DNA of 64,000 bases. It comes from Streptomyces vinaceus (lineage in GTDB: Bacteria > Actinomycetota > Actinomycetes > Streptomycetales > Streptomycetaceae). The notes below the pieces were generated by a model. That model was not told where the DNA came from. It made no database searches and saw only the letters and a program-made list of their open reading frames with translations. The stretch covers positions 7,045,501 to 7,109,500 of the forward strand of contig NZ_CP023692.1 in NCBI RefSeq assembly GCF_008704935.1. The letters are read 5' to 3'. Numbering within the stretch: the stretch's first letter is position 1; each line of letters begins with the position of its first letter. A program made the translations under genes and the position numbers. Positions 7,832 through 16,349 of the stretch are shown one piece after another.

Positions 7832-9660
7832 CGCGCTCCTCCCTGCCCGGTCAGAACGGTGAACCCGCAGGCGTACAGGGCGGCCAGGACGGGCCCGGCG
7901 GACCCTGCGGACCCTGCGGATCCGGTCGGCCCGGTGCCGGCGGGATCCGCCCCGCCCGGCCGCCAGGGTTCGGGGCGCAGTCCGGTCAGCCGGGACAACG
8001 CGGTGCACAGCTCGGGCTCCCGCCGTGCGATGCCGGTCAGCCAGCGGTCGGTCCAGCCCTCGTCCGTCCACGCGGCCGGCTCGGCTCCGGCAACGGCGAG
8101 CGGCGCCTCGGCCCCGCTGAACGCGGCGTGCACGGCCCCGGCCGGACCGTGGTCGGCGGCCATCGCCCGGGTCACCGCGCCGAGGGCGGCCAGAGCCGCG
8201 GCGTCGGCGGGTGTCGCCTCCACCGCACGGGCGGCCGCTCCCGCGGTCCCGGTCCGGCCTGCGGGATCCCGTACGACGGCCAGGTACGCCTGCTCCGACG
8301 CCAGCCGGTGAACCGTCATCCGCATCGGAAGCTCCAGATGCCGGGTCAGTACGGTCCACCAGTGACGGGCCTGGGGATGTTCGCGCCACTCCTCCTCGCC
8401 CAGGGCGTGGCCGGTGCCGGAGGAACCGGTCGTGGCGAGCACGGCCCGGCGCAGGGCCCGGCCGAGGGCGTGCTCGGAGCCCGCGCCGACCGACACCGGG
8501 CCCTTTGTCCCTTCGTCCAGGTGCAGTTCGGCCGCACGGCAGGCCGCCGCGAGCCGGGCGAGGTCCGTACGGGGAGCCCCGGCCACCAACGGCCCGGCCA
8601 CCGAGGCACAGGTCGCCAGCGCCGCGGGCAACTGGGGCAGATCGTCCGGGCGCGGCGCGTCGAGCACCCCCAGGTACGGGTCGGTCAGTGCACCGATCCG
8701 GCGCAGGGACTCCGACAGGTCCCCGGCCGGGGCAGGGGCGGGGGAGGCGGGGCCGGCCGGTCCGGTCACCCAGGGGCGGTACGACGCGTGCGGCGGCCGG
8801 GCCACGGCGACCAGCACGGCCGGACGGCCGGGAAGCAGCCGCGGGTCCTCCTCCTGCCCGGCCGGATCGGGCAGGCCGGCCGCGGCGCACAGCAGCCGCT
8901 GGGCCGCGGCGCCGGCCAGCAGGGCCGTCACCGCCGCGCCCGACGCGCCCGCCATCCGGTCCGTCGTCCCCTCCGCCCCCTCGGCCGACGCTCCGGCGGG
9001 CGCGGAGCCGGTGTCGCGGTCGAGGCGCACGGCGATCGACTCGGCGTCCGTACGCGCCCGTTCCGGCTCGGTCGGGGCCGTGACGAAGCCGCCTTCGGAC
9101 GTACGGGCCACGGCGACGGCCACCGGCGGAGTCCCCGCGACCGCCACGACGCGGTCTGCGGCCAGCCCGGTGTCCCGGTACGGCCGCGGCAGGGTCCCCG
9201 CCCGGTCCAGCGCGCTGATCAGGGCCGTGGCGAGCGGGCCTTCGGGGTCGGCCGCCGCGACCACGGGCCGCGCGGCGGCCAGCGCGGCGGCCGCGGGTCC
9301 GGGCCGCGGCGCACAGGCTCCCAGCCAGGCGGCCGGCTCGGGTCCTCCTGCCGGGTACTCGGTGAGCAGATCGTGTGCGCGCAGCTGCGCGGTCAGCGCG
9401 TCCAGCGCGGACTCCACCCGGGGGTCGGCCGGATCGAGGCGGGGCGTGCCGGGCCCCGCCTCGACGTACCCCCGCACGCCGGGCCGGTGCTCGTCCTCCT
9501 CGCCGAGCCGCTCGCGCAGCAGCTCCCACAGGGCGGGCAGAGCCCTGCTTCCTTCGAGCGTCACGCTCGCGTCCCGGCCCCGCAGGTGCAGGCCGTGGCG
9601 CAGCGGGGTGACCGCCAACCCGGGCCGCAGCCGCGGGCGTGGCGGTTCGGCGCCGGTCAC
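7828..9660 (-). CDS. lazD: LazD-like RRE-containing cyclodehydratase partner
   Basis: A 610-residue protein that should deliver the precursor to the YcaO enzyme. I place the start at GTG 9660, which overlaps the lazC stop (GTGA). The N-terminal segment about residues 10-65 (LAVTPLRHGLHLRGRDASVT, then LPALWELLRERLG) fits a winged-helix RiPP recognition element that binds the leader peptide. The remainder is Ala/Pro-rich and poorly conserved, like the degenerate ThiF-like half of LazD-type proteins; no CxxC zinc motifs are present here because they are in LazE. Coupled by overlap to both neighbours. Confidence 0.85.
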   Translation of the reverse strand: MTGAEPPRPRLRPGLAVTPLRHGLHLRGRDASVTLEGSRALPALWELLRERLGEEDEHRPGVRGYVEAGPGTPRLDPADPRVESALDALTAQLRAHDLLTEYPAGGPEPAAWLGACAPRPGPAAAALAAARPVVAAADPEGPLATALISALDRAGTLPRPYRDTGLAADRVVAVAGTPPVAVAVARTSEGGFVTAPTEPERARTDAESIAVRLDRDTGSAPAGASAEGAEGTTDRMAGASGAAVTALLAGAAAQRLLCAAAGLPDPAGQEEDPRLLPGRPAVLVAVARPPHASYRPWVTGPAGPASPAPAPAGDLSESLRRIGALTDPYLGVLDAPRPDDLPQLPAALATCASVAGPLVAGAPRTDLARLAAACRAAELHLDEGTKGPVSVGAGSEHALGRALRRAVLATTGSSGTGHALGEEEWREHPQARHWWTVLTRHLELPMRMTVHRLASEQAYLAVVRDPAGRTGTAGAAARAVEATPADAAALAALGAVTRAMAADHGPAGAVHAAFSGAEAPLAVAGAEPAAWTDEGWTDRWLTGIARREPELCTALSRLTGLRPEPWRPGGADPAGTGPTGSAGSAGSAGPVLAALYACGFTVLTGQGGAR

Positions 9661-10829
9661 CGCGTGCCCTCCACGGCGGCGACGGCCTCGCCGACGCGCG
9701 TCTGCCACCGGTGCCCGGTGAGCTCCGGCACGCTGCGCACGACGAGGTGGGCGGCGAGGTAGCGCTCCACGGGCCGGACGTCGCAGATGGTCAGGAGCCG
9801 GTACAACCCGTTGGTGCAGGCCCGGTAGACCAGGTAGTCGGGACGGCTCCACATCGTGCCCTGGGGGTCCGAGCGGTGCAGCAGCCGGTGGAAGTCGCTG
9901 TACCGGGTCCGTGTCCCGCGGTCCCAGCGCTCGGCGGTGGCCCGGCCCAGTGCCGCGGCCCGGTCCACGTACTCCGCGCGCACCCCGGTGAAGTCCGCGC
10001 CCGCGTCGAACCGTTCCTCAGCGATCCGCCAGGCGTCGGCGGACCAGTCGGCCCAGGCCCGCTCCCATCCCGTCTCCCCACCGTCCGCGATCCGGCCCAC
10101 CAGTGCGGAGATCCGCCCGCCGACCGCGTCCCAGCGGCGTTCGAAGGCCGCCCGGATCCGCCCGTCGTGGTCCTCCTGCACGAGGAAGTCCTCCAGGTGG
10201 GAGACGTACGAGTAGTGGCCGCCGACCAGCCCTTCGGGGTGCGCGGCCGCATGGGCCGCCAGGGCCGCCACCACGAGTTCGACCCGGGCGGTGGAGGTGT
10301 TCGCACGCTCTTCGAGGAACGCGGTGCCCGCATCGAGGGCGGGCAGGCCCAGCGCCAGCAGGTCCTCGCGCAGCCGCACCCCGTCCGGGCCGATCAGTGC
10401 GGTCAGTGAGGACCGGTCCACCGGCTCCACCCGCACCGTGTTGTCGGGTACGAGAGGTCCGTACGGGGGCGGGACCAGTTCCGCCCGCCCCGCGGCCTCG
10501 GCCTGTGCCAGCAGGCGCCGCTCGTCGACGGCGGCCCGCGAGGGATGCGAGGCCACGCGGGCGCGCAGCTCGGCCGCGGTGCGCTCGGCCGCGGCGGCGA
10601 CCGGGCCCGGGAGGCCGCGCAGGCGCAGCCGCAGGTGCGGGCCGTACAGCCAGTGGCGTTCGACGTGGGCGGTCAGCCCGTCCGCGGCGGCCTGTCGCGC
10701 GAGGGGCAGCACGGCTTCGCGCAGGAGCGGTGCCTTGACCGGCTCGTAGTGGTGGACGACCACGTCGAGGGCGGTGGCGGCCGTCGCGGCGGGCCGGGCG
10801 GTGTCCGGGCTGGTGGCCGGGGCGTTCAT
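9657..10829 (-). CDS. lazC: LazC-like pyridine synthase (macrocyclase)
   Basis: A 390-residue protein of the thiopeptide-type SpaB_C-like family (TclM/PbtD/LazC), which condenses two dehydroalanines in a formal aza-[4+2] cycloaddition to build the central pyridine, close the macrocycle and expel the leader peptide. Recognisable features: HHYEPVKAPLLREAVLPLAR near the start, HWLYGPHLRLRLRG, GGHYSYVSHLEDFL mid-protein and VVRSVPELTGHRWQTRVGEA near the end. Start ATG 10829 lies behind GAGGAG. A 107-base gap separates it from lazB; it overlaps lazD by four bases. The distinction from an elimination domain is inferred from the presence of a separate elimination domain in LazF. Confidence 0.88.
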   Translation of the reverse strand: MNAPATSPDTARPAATAATALDVVVHHYEPVKAPLLREAVLPLARQAAADGLTAHVERHWLYGPHLRLRLRGLPGPVAAAAERTAAELRARVASHPSRAAVDERRLLAQAEAAGRAELVPPPYGPLVPDNTVRVEPVDRSSLTALIGPDGVRLREDLLALGLPALDAGTAFLEERANTSTARVELVVAALAAHAAAHPEGLVGGHYSYVSHLEDFLVQEDHDGRIRAAFERRWDAVGGRISALVGRIADGGETGWERAWADWSADAWRIAEERFDAGADFTGVRAEYVDRAAALGRATAERWDRGTRTRYSDFHRLLHRSDPQGTMWSRPDYLVYRACTNGLYRLLTICDVRPVERYLAAHLVVRSVPELTGHRWQTRVGEAVAAVEGTR

Positions 10830-10936
10830 GGGGTGTCTCCTCGACGGATGACGGACGACGGGCGGATGGGGGGAGCGCGCCGGGACGGGTGGCGCGGGCC
10901 GGGCGGGGGCTGGACGGGGCTGGGTGGGCACGGGAG

Positions 10937-13765
10937 TCAGCCCGACCGGGCGGTGCGTGCGGCCCGGTACGTCTCGGCGATGAGTTCCACGGCATGCGCG
11001 GGGCGGCTCCGGCCGCCGAAGACGGGCAGTGATTCCTCCAGGACCACGCCGCGCGTATGGCGGGCCAGCCAGCCGGAGAGGCAGCGCAGGTGCAGGGCGC
11101 TGCCCAGGTCGAGGGCCTGCGGCTTCGGCGCGCGCAGACTCCGTACGAAGTCCTCGGCGGGGCGCCCGGCGGCGGGTTCCGGCACGGCGTGCAGGAACAG
11201 CTGCTCCGGAAGGCCCAGCAGGGCCCGCCAACGCGCCACCGCGGCGGCCGGCACCACCGCGGGGTCGGCCGCGAGGTCGGCGCGGAGTGCGGCCAGTACA
11301 TCTGCGGGCAGGTGCCAGCGCTGCCGGGCGAGCACCGCGTGCCCGTGGCGCAGCCGGGGGGTGTGCCGCACCTCTCCGCCGGGGGCGGCCAGGGCGCGGC
11401 GGGGGAGGAGCCGCCGGAAGTCGACGACGCCGCCCGGGTGGTCGCAGAGGAACGGCGCGAGGCGCTGCGGCAGCATGACCGGGGCGAGGAAGCCGAGGTA
11501 GAGGACGTCGAGGGGTTCGCCGGTGGCCCGCAGCCGCAGCCGGAGCTGGTCGGCGGCGGTGTCGTGGACCAGCTCCACGTCGGCTTCGGAGAACGTGCTC
11601 CGGAACCGGTCGGGGCCGATCTCCTCGTCGACCAGCAGCGGATGGAGGTTGGCGTTGAAGCCGCCGACCGGCCGGATCTGGGCGGCCCGGGCTCCGTCGC
11701 CCAGCGCGCGGCGGATCTCGTGGGCCACCTGTGCGGCGGCGCCCGCGGGCAGGTCGTCCAGGAAGCGGCTGGTGAAGCGACCCCAGCCGCCGTAGACGTG
11801 GTTGACGCAGAGCAGGCCGCGGGGGAGGGCCCGCTGGACGAACCACGCGTAGCTCAGGGGGCGGGCGGAGGTCCAGTGGGGCAGCCGGCCGGCGAGGGCG
11901 CGGACCTCCTCGGCGGGCAGGACGAGCTCCTCGGCCCAGCCGCCGGGTGCGGCAGCCGCAGCGGCCCGCACACTTTCGGTTAACTCCTCCCGCAGCAGGG
12001 CCAGTTCGGCCAGCTCGCGGGAGAGTCCCGGGTCGCCGGACGGCCGGACGGCGAGACGCGCGGTCTCCTCCCACGCGGCGGCGGTGTCGGGGCCGAACTC
12101 CCAGGGGGCCGGGCAGGTCCCGCCGCGCCCGTAGCGGGCGGTGAAGCGCTCCAGCGCGGCCCGCCGCATCAGGTGCCCGAGGTCGAAAAGCTCTGCCAGG
12201 GCGGTGAGTTCGCCGAGTACGGCCCGGTCCGCGCCGGTCAGCGCACCGGCGGGGCCCGGGCTGGGGTGCCCGCCCTCGACGAGTACCTCCCCGGAGGGCC
12301 CGCCCTCGACGAGCACGTCCCCGGAGGGCCCGCCCTCGACGAGCACGTCCTCCGAGAGCACGTTCAACGCGGCGGCATCGGCCGGTACGGGCCGGCCGAC
12401 GTCCGCGAGCAGGCGGCGCCAGCGCTCCGCCAACTCGGCCAGCAGAGCGGGCCGCTGCTCCGCCGGGGCGTCCGCGAACCCGGCGGTGTCGGCGGCGATC
12501 CGGTCGATCCGGTCGCCGAGCGCCGCGTCCTCGGGCCATCGGCGCAACCAGTCGGCCAGAGCGCGCAGCGGGTACGGGTGCTGCGGATCGACGGGGGCCA
12601 CGGGGACCAGCAGACCGCCGTCGGTGAGCTGGTCCAGGAAGCGGACGACGGCGGGGTCGGCACCGGAGCGGCCGAGGGCCGGACCGAGCCGGGCCGCCAG
12701 CTCGTCGAGGGGCGCGGGTTCGGCCGCGAGCGCGTCCAGCGCCGTCAGGGCGGGGCGGACGGCGAGCTCGACCGACTCCTCGTGGGTGACCAGGTACCGG
12801 CCGCCCGCGAAGAGCGTGTGGTCCCGTGTGTACAGGGCCCGCCCGTCGTCGGTGTGCCGGGCGCTGCTGGTCATACGGTGGGCCAGGGCGCGTCGGCGGC
12901 GCGGTTCCTCCAGCAGCGCGGCGGCGAGCGCCTCGACGAGGGTCCGGTGCTCGCGCACCACGGACCGCAGCGCCGCTTGCGGCCCGGCCGACGGGCCCGG
13001 GGCGCCGGACCAGCCCACGGCGGTGAACCACGACAGGGGACTGGTCTTCGTACTGGCGCGCAGGGCGTGCCGCAGTACCGAGGGCTCCTCCTTGCGGGCC
13101 CTGCGCCCGCCTTCGTCCCGGGCCGCCCGGGACACCGCGCGCAGCAGATCGGCGCTGGTGAGGGCGACGGCCCGGGTGAAGCCGGGGGAGCGGCACAGCT
13201 GCGCGAGGGCGGAGCGTTCGGCGGTCAGGGCCTCGGGTGCGGCCGCCGCCAGCTCCGCGAGGAGGGCGTCACGGAGCCCGCACAGGTCCAGCCAGCTCCC
13301 GAGCCGGGGCACCCGTACGGGCAGATCGGCGAGGCGGGCCAGCAGGGCGGGGCGGGGGACGCGGCCGTTGTGCAGGGCCCGGCGCAGCGGGAGCACCACC
13401 TGCCGGTGGAAGTCCTCGTCGTGTCCGGGCCGGGAGGCGAAGAGGTCGTCGCACAGGGCCGGACGCAGTGCGTCCTCCTGTGCGGTGAGGGCGGTGAGCC
13501 GGCCGATCAGGGACCGCACCCGTGCCGCTTCCCCGGGCTGTGCGGGGTGCGCGGTCACCGTCGTGCGGACGAGTGCGTACGGGGCTGTCCCGGCGGGAGC
13601 CACCGCCGAGGGGCGGGCGGTCCCCGACACGGGCGCGACGCGTTGCGGTGCGACTGGTTGGGCGGGGTACGGCAAGGCGGGCTCCCGTGGTGCGGTCTGG
13701 GCCAGTGAGCTGTCCTCCGGCTCGGGCCGCCGCCCGCGCGGCCGGCCACGGAGGGCCGGCCGCAC
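10937..13765 (-). CDS. lazB: LazB-like tRNA-Glu-dependent Ser glutamylation enzyme
   Basis: A 942-residue lantibiotic-dehydratase N-terminal-domain protein of the small split LanB type used by thiopeptides. It should glutamylate core Ser residues with Glu-tRNA, for LazF to eliminate. The motif LRASTKTSPLSWFTAVGW at about residues 233-250 is typical of the glutamylation domain, as is NHVYGGWGRFTSRFLDDLP further on. Start: GTG at 13765, behind a GACGAGG site; the first codons form a perfect hairpin. An in-frame 30-base tandem repeat encodes a repeated DVLVEGGPSG unit at about residues 470-498. It lies 22 bases after lazA and is probably cotranscribed with it. Confidence 0.9.
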   Translation of the reverse strand: MRPALRGRPRGRRPEPEDSSLAQTAPREPALPYPAQPVAPQRVAPVSGTARPSAVAPAGTAPYALVRTTVTAHPAQPGEAARVRSLIGRLTALTAQEDALRPALCDDLFASRPGHDEDFHRQVVLPLRRALHNGRVPRPALLARLADLPVRVPRLGSWLDLCGLRDALLAELAAAAPEALTAERSALAQLCRSPGFTRAVALTSADLLRAVSRAARDEGGRRARKEEPSVLRHALRASTKTSPLSWFTAVGWSGAPGPSAGPQAALRSVVREHRTLVEALAAALLEEPRRRRALAHRMTSSARHTDDGRALYTRDHTLFAGGRYLVTHEESVELAVRPALTALDALAAEPAPLDELAARLGPALGRSGADPAVVRFLDQLTDGGLLVPVAPVDPQHPYPLRALADWLRRWPEDAALGDRIDRIAADTAGFADAPAEQRPALLAELAERWRRLLADVGRPVPADAAALNVLSEDVLVEGGPSGDVLVEGGPSGEVLVEGGHPSPGPAGALTGADRAVLGELTALAELFDLGHLMRRAALERFTARYGRGGTCPAPWEFGPDTAAAWEETARLAVRPSGDPGLSRELAELALLREELTESVRAAAAAAPGGWAEELVLPAEEVRALAGRLPHWTSARPLSYAWFVQRALPRGLLCVNHVYGGWGRFTSRFLDDLPAGAAAQVAHEIRRALGDGARAAQIRPVGGFNANLHPLLVDEEIGPDRFRSTFSEADVELVHDTAADQLRLRLRATGEPLDVLYLGFLAPVMLPQRLAPFLCDHPGGVVDFRRLLPRRALAAPGGEVRHTPRLRHGHAVLARQRWHLPADVLAALRADLAADPAVVPAAAVARWRALLGLPEQLFLHAVPEPAAGRPAEDFVRSLRAPKPQALDLGSALHLRCLSGWLARHTRGVVLEESLPVFGGRSRPAHAVELIAETYRAARTARSG
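12271..12356. repeat. 30-bp in-frame tandem repeat inside lazB
   Basis: Units 12271-12300 and 12301-12330 differ at two positions, and a third, partial unit runs to 12356. Since 30 is divisible by three, the frame is kept and the protein gains copies of DVLVEGGPSG. It sits between the glutamylation subdomains, in a probable surface loop. Confidence 0.8.
13738..13763 (-). promoter_or_regulatory. perfect 10-bp hairpin at the lazB start codon
   Basis: Arms GCGGCCGGCC and GGCCGGCCGC flank a six-base loop. On the mRNA the stem begins at the last base of the lazB GTG and covers codons 1-9, just downstream of lazA. It could attenuate readthrough from precursor to enzymes or slow lazB initiation, giving the usual precursor excess; this role is inference. 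Confidence 0.5.
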
Positions 13766-13787
13766 GGGAGCGGCCTCGTCACGGCCG

Positions 13788-13979
13788 TCAGACGGTGGGC
13801 GTCTCCACCTGCGGCTGGGCGCAGGAGGACGAGCCCTGACAGGAGCAGGAGCCCCAGGAGGCGCCGTTCTCGGGCAGCGCGGCGGTGTCGCTGAGCGCGG
13901 TGACGGTCAGCTCGCTGAGGTCGAGGTCGAGGTCCAGGTCGTGGTCGTCGTACCCGGGGGTGGCAGCGTTTTCGGACAT
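13788..13979 (-). CDS. lazA: thiopeptide precursor peptide, lactazole family
   Basis: A 63-residue precursor. ATG 13979 is behind GAGAGGA; the frame is open further upstream but without a ribosome site. Leader residues 1-40 are acidic and contain DLDLDLDLSELTVTAL, the recognition motif of thiopeptide leaders, ending ALPENGA. The core, residues 41-63, starts SWGSCSCQGSSSC and ends PQVETPTV. By analogy with lactazole, Cys45, Cys47 and Cys53 become thiazoles, Ser51 an oxazole, Ser50 dehydroalanine, and Ser41 plus Ser52 join to form the pyridine. From memory, the lactazole core has Ala where this has Gly49, and ends QDM instead of QVETPTV. First gene of the operon. Confidence 0.95.
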   Translation of the reverse strand: MSENAATPGYDDHDLDLDLDLSELTVTALSDTAALPENGASWGSCSCQGSSSCAQPQVETPTV

Positions 13980-14578
13980 GCGGATTTCCTCTCGTTTCTG
14001 AGGGATTGCGGTACCGCGAAGACGGCGTCGGCTGGCCGGCGCCCGCGGGGGACGGGCGAAGTGCCCCTGAGGAACAGATGGTTCGTGGTCGGGTCCATCT
14101 GGGTGAGCGGGTGGCGCAGAACGAGTCTCCGCGCAGTCGGGATCGACGGCAACTGCCCGTGTCACGTTGGCGAGTTGTCTCGTCATGTCCGTCACTTCAC
14201 CCCTGACCACCGGTCTCTTTCCGACACCAGGAAGGGCGGCGCCCGCCTCGGGGAGCGACGGCCGTCACCGCTCGTGGTCACGGGCAGGGCGGCCGGAAGG
14301 GGCGGTTCCGTCGAGTGGCGCGGGATGCCGGCGGCCGCTCCGCACCGCCGGCGCGAGGCATGGTGTACCGGCCAATCCCCCCTCGCGACGTCAGCCGCCC
14401 CGGCGCTCCCGCCGGCCACGCCCGGTCCGCCGTGTCACCCATACCGCCTGATTCCGGGGCGCCCGGCCCCGGCCGTCGGCGTGTGCGCGCACCCGCGGCC
14501 CGGGAGTGCAGCACGCTTCCTCGGCGGGCGCATCGTGCGCACACGCGAACACCGCAGTCCCGATCGAAGGGAGAAACC
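13980..14578. other. divergent intergenic region between lazA and the MIP channel gene
   Basis: About 600 bases with no convincing gene. It must hold the laz promoter (minus) and the channel promoter (plus), but I see no strong -35/-10 pair. One perfect eight-base inverted repeat, GCCGGCGG/CCGCCGGC with a ten-base centre, lies at 14327-14352. No regulator gene is associated with the cluster here. Confidence 0.5.
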
Positions 14579-15373
14579 ATGAGCGGAGCCGAGATGTCCA
14601 GGACCGGTTCCCTGGCCGCTTCACCCGGAACACGCGTGGGATCAGGCCCGGCGCCCGTGCGCACCGGGTCCGTACGCGCCGGTTGGCCCCTGTACGAGTT
14701 CGCCCTGACGGCGATGCTGATGTTCGCCGTGGTGACGGTCATCCGCTGGGTACTCGATCCGGCTTCCCCGTTCTTCCTCGCCGACTTCCAGCAGGCCCTG
14801 CTCGTCGTGGGCGCGCTCACCGGGGCGATGGTCTGCGGACTGATCCTCTCCCCCTGGGGGCGGCTCTCGGGCGCGCACATGAATCCCGCGATCACGTTCG
14901 CCCTGTGGCGGCTGAAGTTCTTCCCGGGCCGGACCGTGGTGGTGTACGTCTTCGCGCAGCTGTGCGGGTCGCTGGTCGGGACGGTGCTGGCCCGCCTGGC
15001 CTGGGGGCCGGCGGTCGCGCGGGTCGGCTACGGCGCGGTGGCCGCGGCCCCGTCGTGGGACGGCTGGGCCGTCTTCGCGGCCGAGGGCGCCTGCCTGGTC
15101 CCCGTCACGCTGATGATCGGCTTCTTCCTGGCGCACCCGGCGCGGGAGCGGTGGTTCCCCTGGGTCCTCGCGGTCCTCGTCTGCGCGATCATCGCCGTTC
15201 TGGGCCCGCTCAGCGGCGGGGCCGCCAACCCCGCCCGGCAGTTCGGACCCGCCCTGATGTCCGGAACCACCGCCTACCTCTGGATCTACCTCGTGGCGCC
15301 GGGCCTGGGAGCGGCCCTGGGGGCGGCCGCCCACCACCGGATGACGGCCCCCTCGTACGGGTACGGCCGATGA
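14579..15373 (+). CDS. MIP-family channel (aquaporin/glycerol facilitator)
   Basis: A 264-residue membrane channel with six transmembrane segments and both NPA boxes: SGAHMNPAITFALW at about residues 98-111 and GGAANPARQFGPAL at about 215-228. Water or small neutral solutes would pass through the tetrameric pore in the plasma membrane. The residue after the second box (NPARQFGPA) is aquaporin-like, but solute specificity is not certain. Start ATG 14579 follows GAAGGGAG; a longer open frame upstream lacks a ribosome site. About 30 residues precede the first helix. Stands alone, divergent from lazA. Confidence 0.88.
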   Translation: MSGAEMSRTGSLAASPGTRVGSGPAPVRTGSVRAGWPLYEFALTAMLMFAVVTVIRWVLDPASPFFLADFQQALLVVGALTGAMVCGLILSPWGRLSGAHMNPAITFALWRLKFFPGRTVVVYVFAQLCGSLVGTVLARLAWGPAVARVGYGAVAAAPSWDGWAVFAAEGACLVPVTLMIGFFLAHPARERWFPWVLAVLVCAIIAVLGPLSGGAANPARQFGPALMSGTTAYLWIYLVAPGLGAALGAAAHHRMTAPSYGYGR

Positions 15374-15719
15374 CGTTCGGTGAGATGCGGGTGCCCTGGG
15401 GGTGAGCCGCCCCATAGGGCCCACGTCACATACGAGCCGGGTTAGTAGTTTCCGCGGGGCGGCCGCCGGCGCCCTCGCGCCCGCTGCGGCCTGAGGGAAT
15501 CCCGTCGACACAGGCGGCGGCCGCGGGCGCGCCGCTGCGAGGTCCACTAGTAGGTGGGGTCGTTGCCAGGGGGTGGGGGCGTCGGTAGAACTGGACGAGT
15601 CGCCGGGCGGCACGGGTGATGCACCCCGCCGCCGACGAACCCCTCTCCACCGCGTGAGTGGCTCACGCATGCCCCTGGCGTGCGGCGACCGCCCTTGTCC
15701 CCGTCGGAAGGTTCCCTCC
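15374..15719. other. long untranslated region upstream of the transglycosylase
   Basis: A 346-base, GC-rich, hairpin-prone stretch with no gene. Long structured leaders are common before streptomycete cell-wall hydrolase genes, but I could not match this one to a known riboswitch core. Confidence 0.4.
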
Positions 15720-16124
15720 GTGTCGAAGTCCGTCATTCGCAGCATCGCCGCTTCCAAGAAGGCCCTGGCCGGCTCGATCGTCGCCCTGGGCGTCGCCGGC
15801 ACCATGCTCGCCACGGTCCCCGCCCAGGCGGCTCCGACGAGCGCCAAGGCGATCGCCCAGCAGATGATCAAGGACCCGGCGCAGTTCGCGGCGTTCAACA
15901 ACATCGTTTCCCGTGAGAGCGGCTGGAACCACACCGCGACGAACGCCTCCTCGGGCGCCTACGGCCTGGTCCAGGCCCTGCCGGCCTCGAAGATGGCCTC
16001 CGCCGGTGCCGACTGGAAGACCAACCCGGCCACCCAGATCAAGTGGGGCCTGGACTACATGAACTCCCGCTACGGCAGCCCCGTGGGCGCCTGGAACTTC
16101 TGGCAGACCCACCACTGGTACTAA
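15720..16124 (+). CDS. small secreted lytic transglycosylase-like protein
   Basis: A 134-residue exported protein: GTG 15720 behind GGAAGG, signal peptide about residues 1-37 (KSVIRSIAASKKALAGSIVA, cleavage near PAQAAP), then a minimal lysozyme-fold domain. The catalytic-type glutamate lies in VSRESGWNHTATN, followed by SSGAYGLVQALP, WKTNPATQIKWGLDYMNSRY and the C-terminal GAWNFWQTHHWY. Such proteins cleave or remodel peptidoglycan outside the membrane, often during germination or growth. It is followed by a strong terminator, so it is monocistronic. Confidence 0.88.
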   Translation: MSKSVIRSIAASKKALAGSIVALGVAGTMLATVPAQAAPTSAKAIAQQMIKDPAQFAAFNNIVSRESGWNHTATNASSGAYGLVQALPASKMASAGADWKTNPATQIKWGLDYMNSRYGSPVGAWNFWQTHHWY

Positions 16125-16155
16125 GCCACCAGCGGGCAGCACCCCAGACATTCCC

Positions 16156-16191
16156 GAAGACGCTCGGCCGGACCCCCGGCCGGGCGTCTTC
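16156..16191 (+). terminator. strong intrinsic terminator after the transglycosylase
   Basis: A 16-bp stem (left arm 16156-16171, right arm 16176-16191, one G-U type pair) closes on the tetraloop ACCC, 31 bases after the stop codon at 16124. The right arm ends GGGCGTCTTC. Confidence 0.85.
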
Positions 16192-16349
16192 CGCATACCC
16201 GGGGGGCGGAACCCACCCGTTCGATGAGGATCAGCTCAGCTCCGTGCCCGCCTCGGCGAGGGGGACGAGGAGGCGGTCGTACCCCTTGCGAACTCCTGGG
16301 CCGGGATGCGCCGCCGACGGCGCGGCCGGGGCGCCGGTCGCGCGCTTGC

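Noticed and set aside
4041..13196. Very long open frames (over 1,000 codons) reading through several laz genes, and long antisense frames opposite them
   Set aside because: They arise from third-position GC bias; protein composition is Arg/Pro/Gly-rich and lacks domains, while the true frames have conserved motifs and coupled starts.
14002..14210. N-terminal extension of the precursor peptide to about 140 residues
   Set aside because: No ribosome site at the upstream start; composition is unlike leader peptides, and ATG 13979 has a good GAGAGGA site.
14579..15373. MIP channel as exporter or immunity gene of the cluster
   Set aside because: NPA channels pass water or small neutral solutes, and it has its own promoter region divergent from lazA.
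15374..15719. A ydaO (cyclic-di-AMP) riboswitch before the transglycosylase gene
   Set aside because: Such switches precede many streptomycete cell-wall hydrolases, and short similar words occur, but I could not align the conserved core. A covariance-model search would decide.
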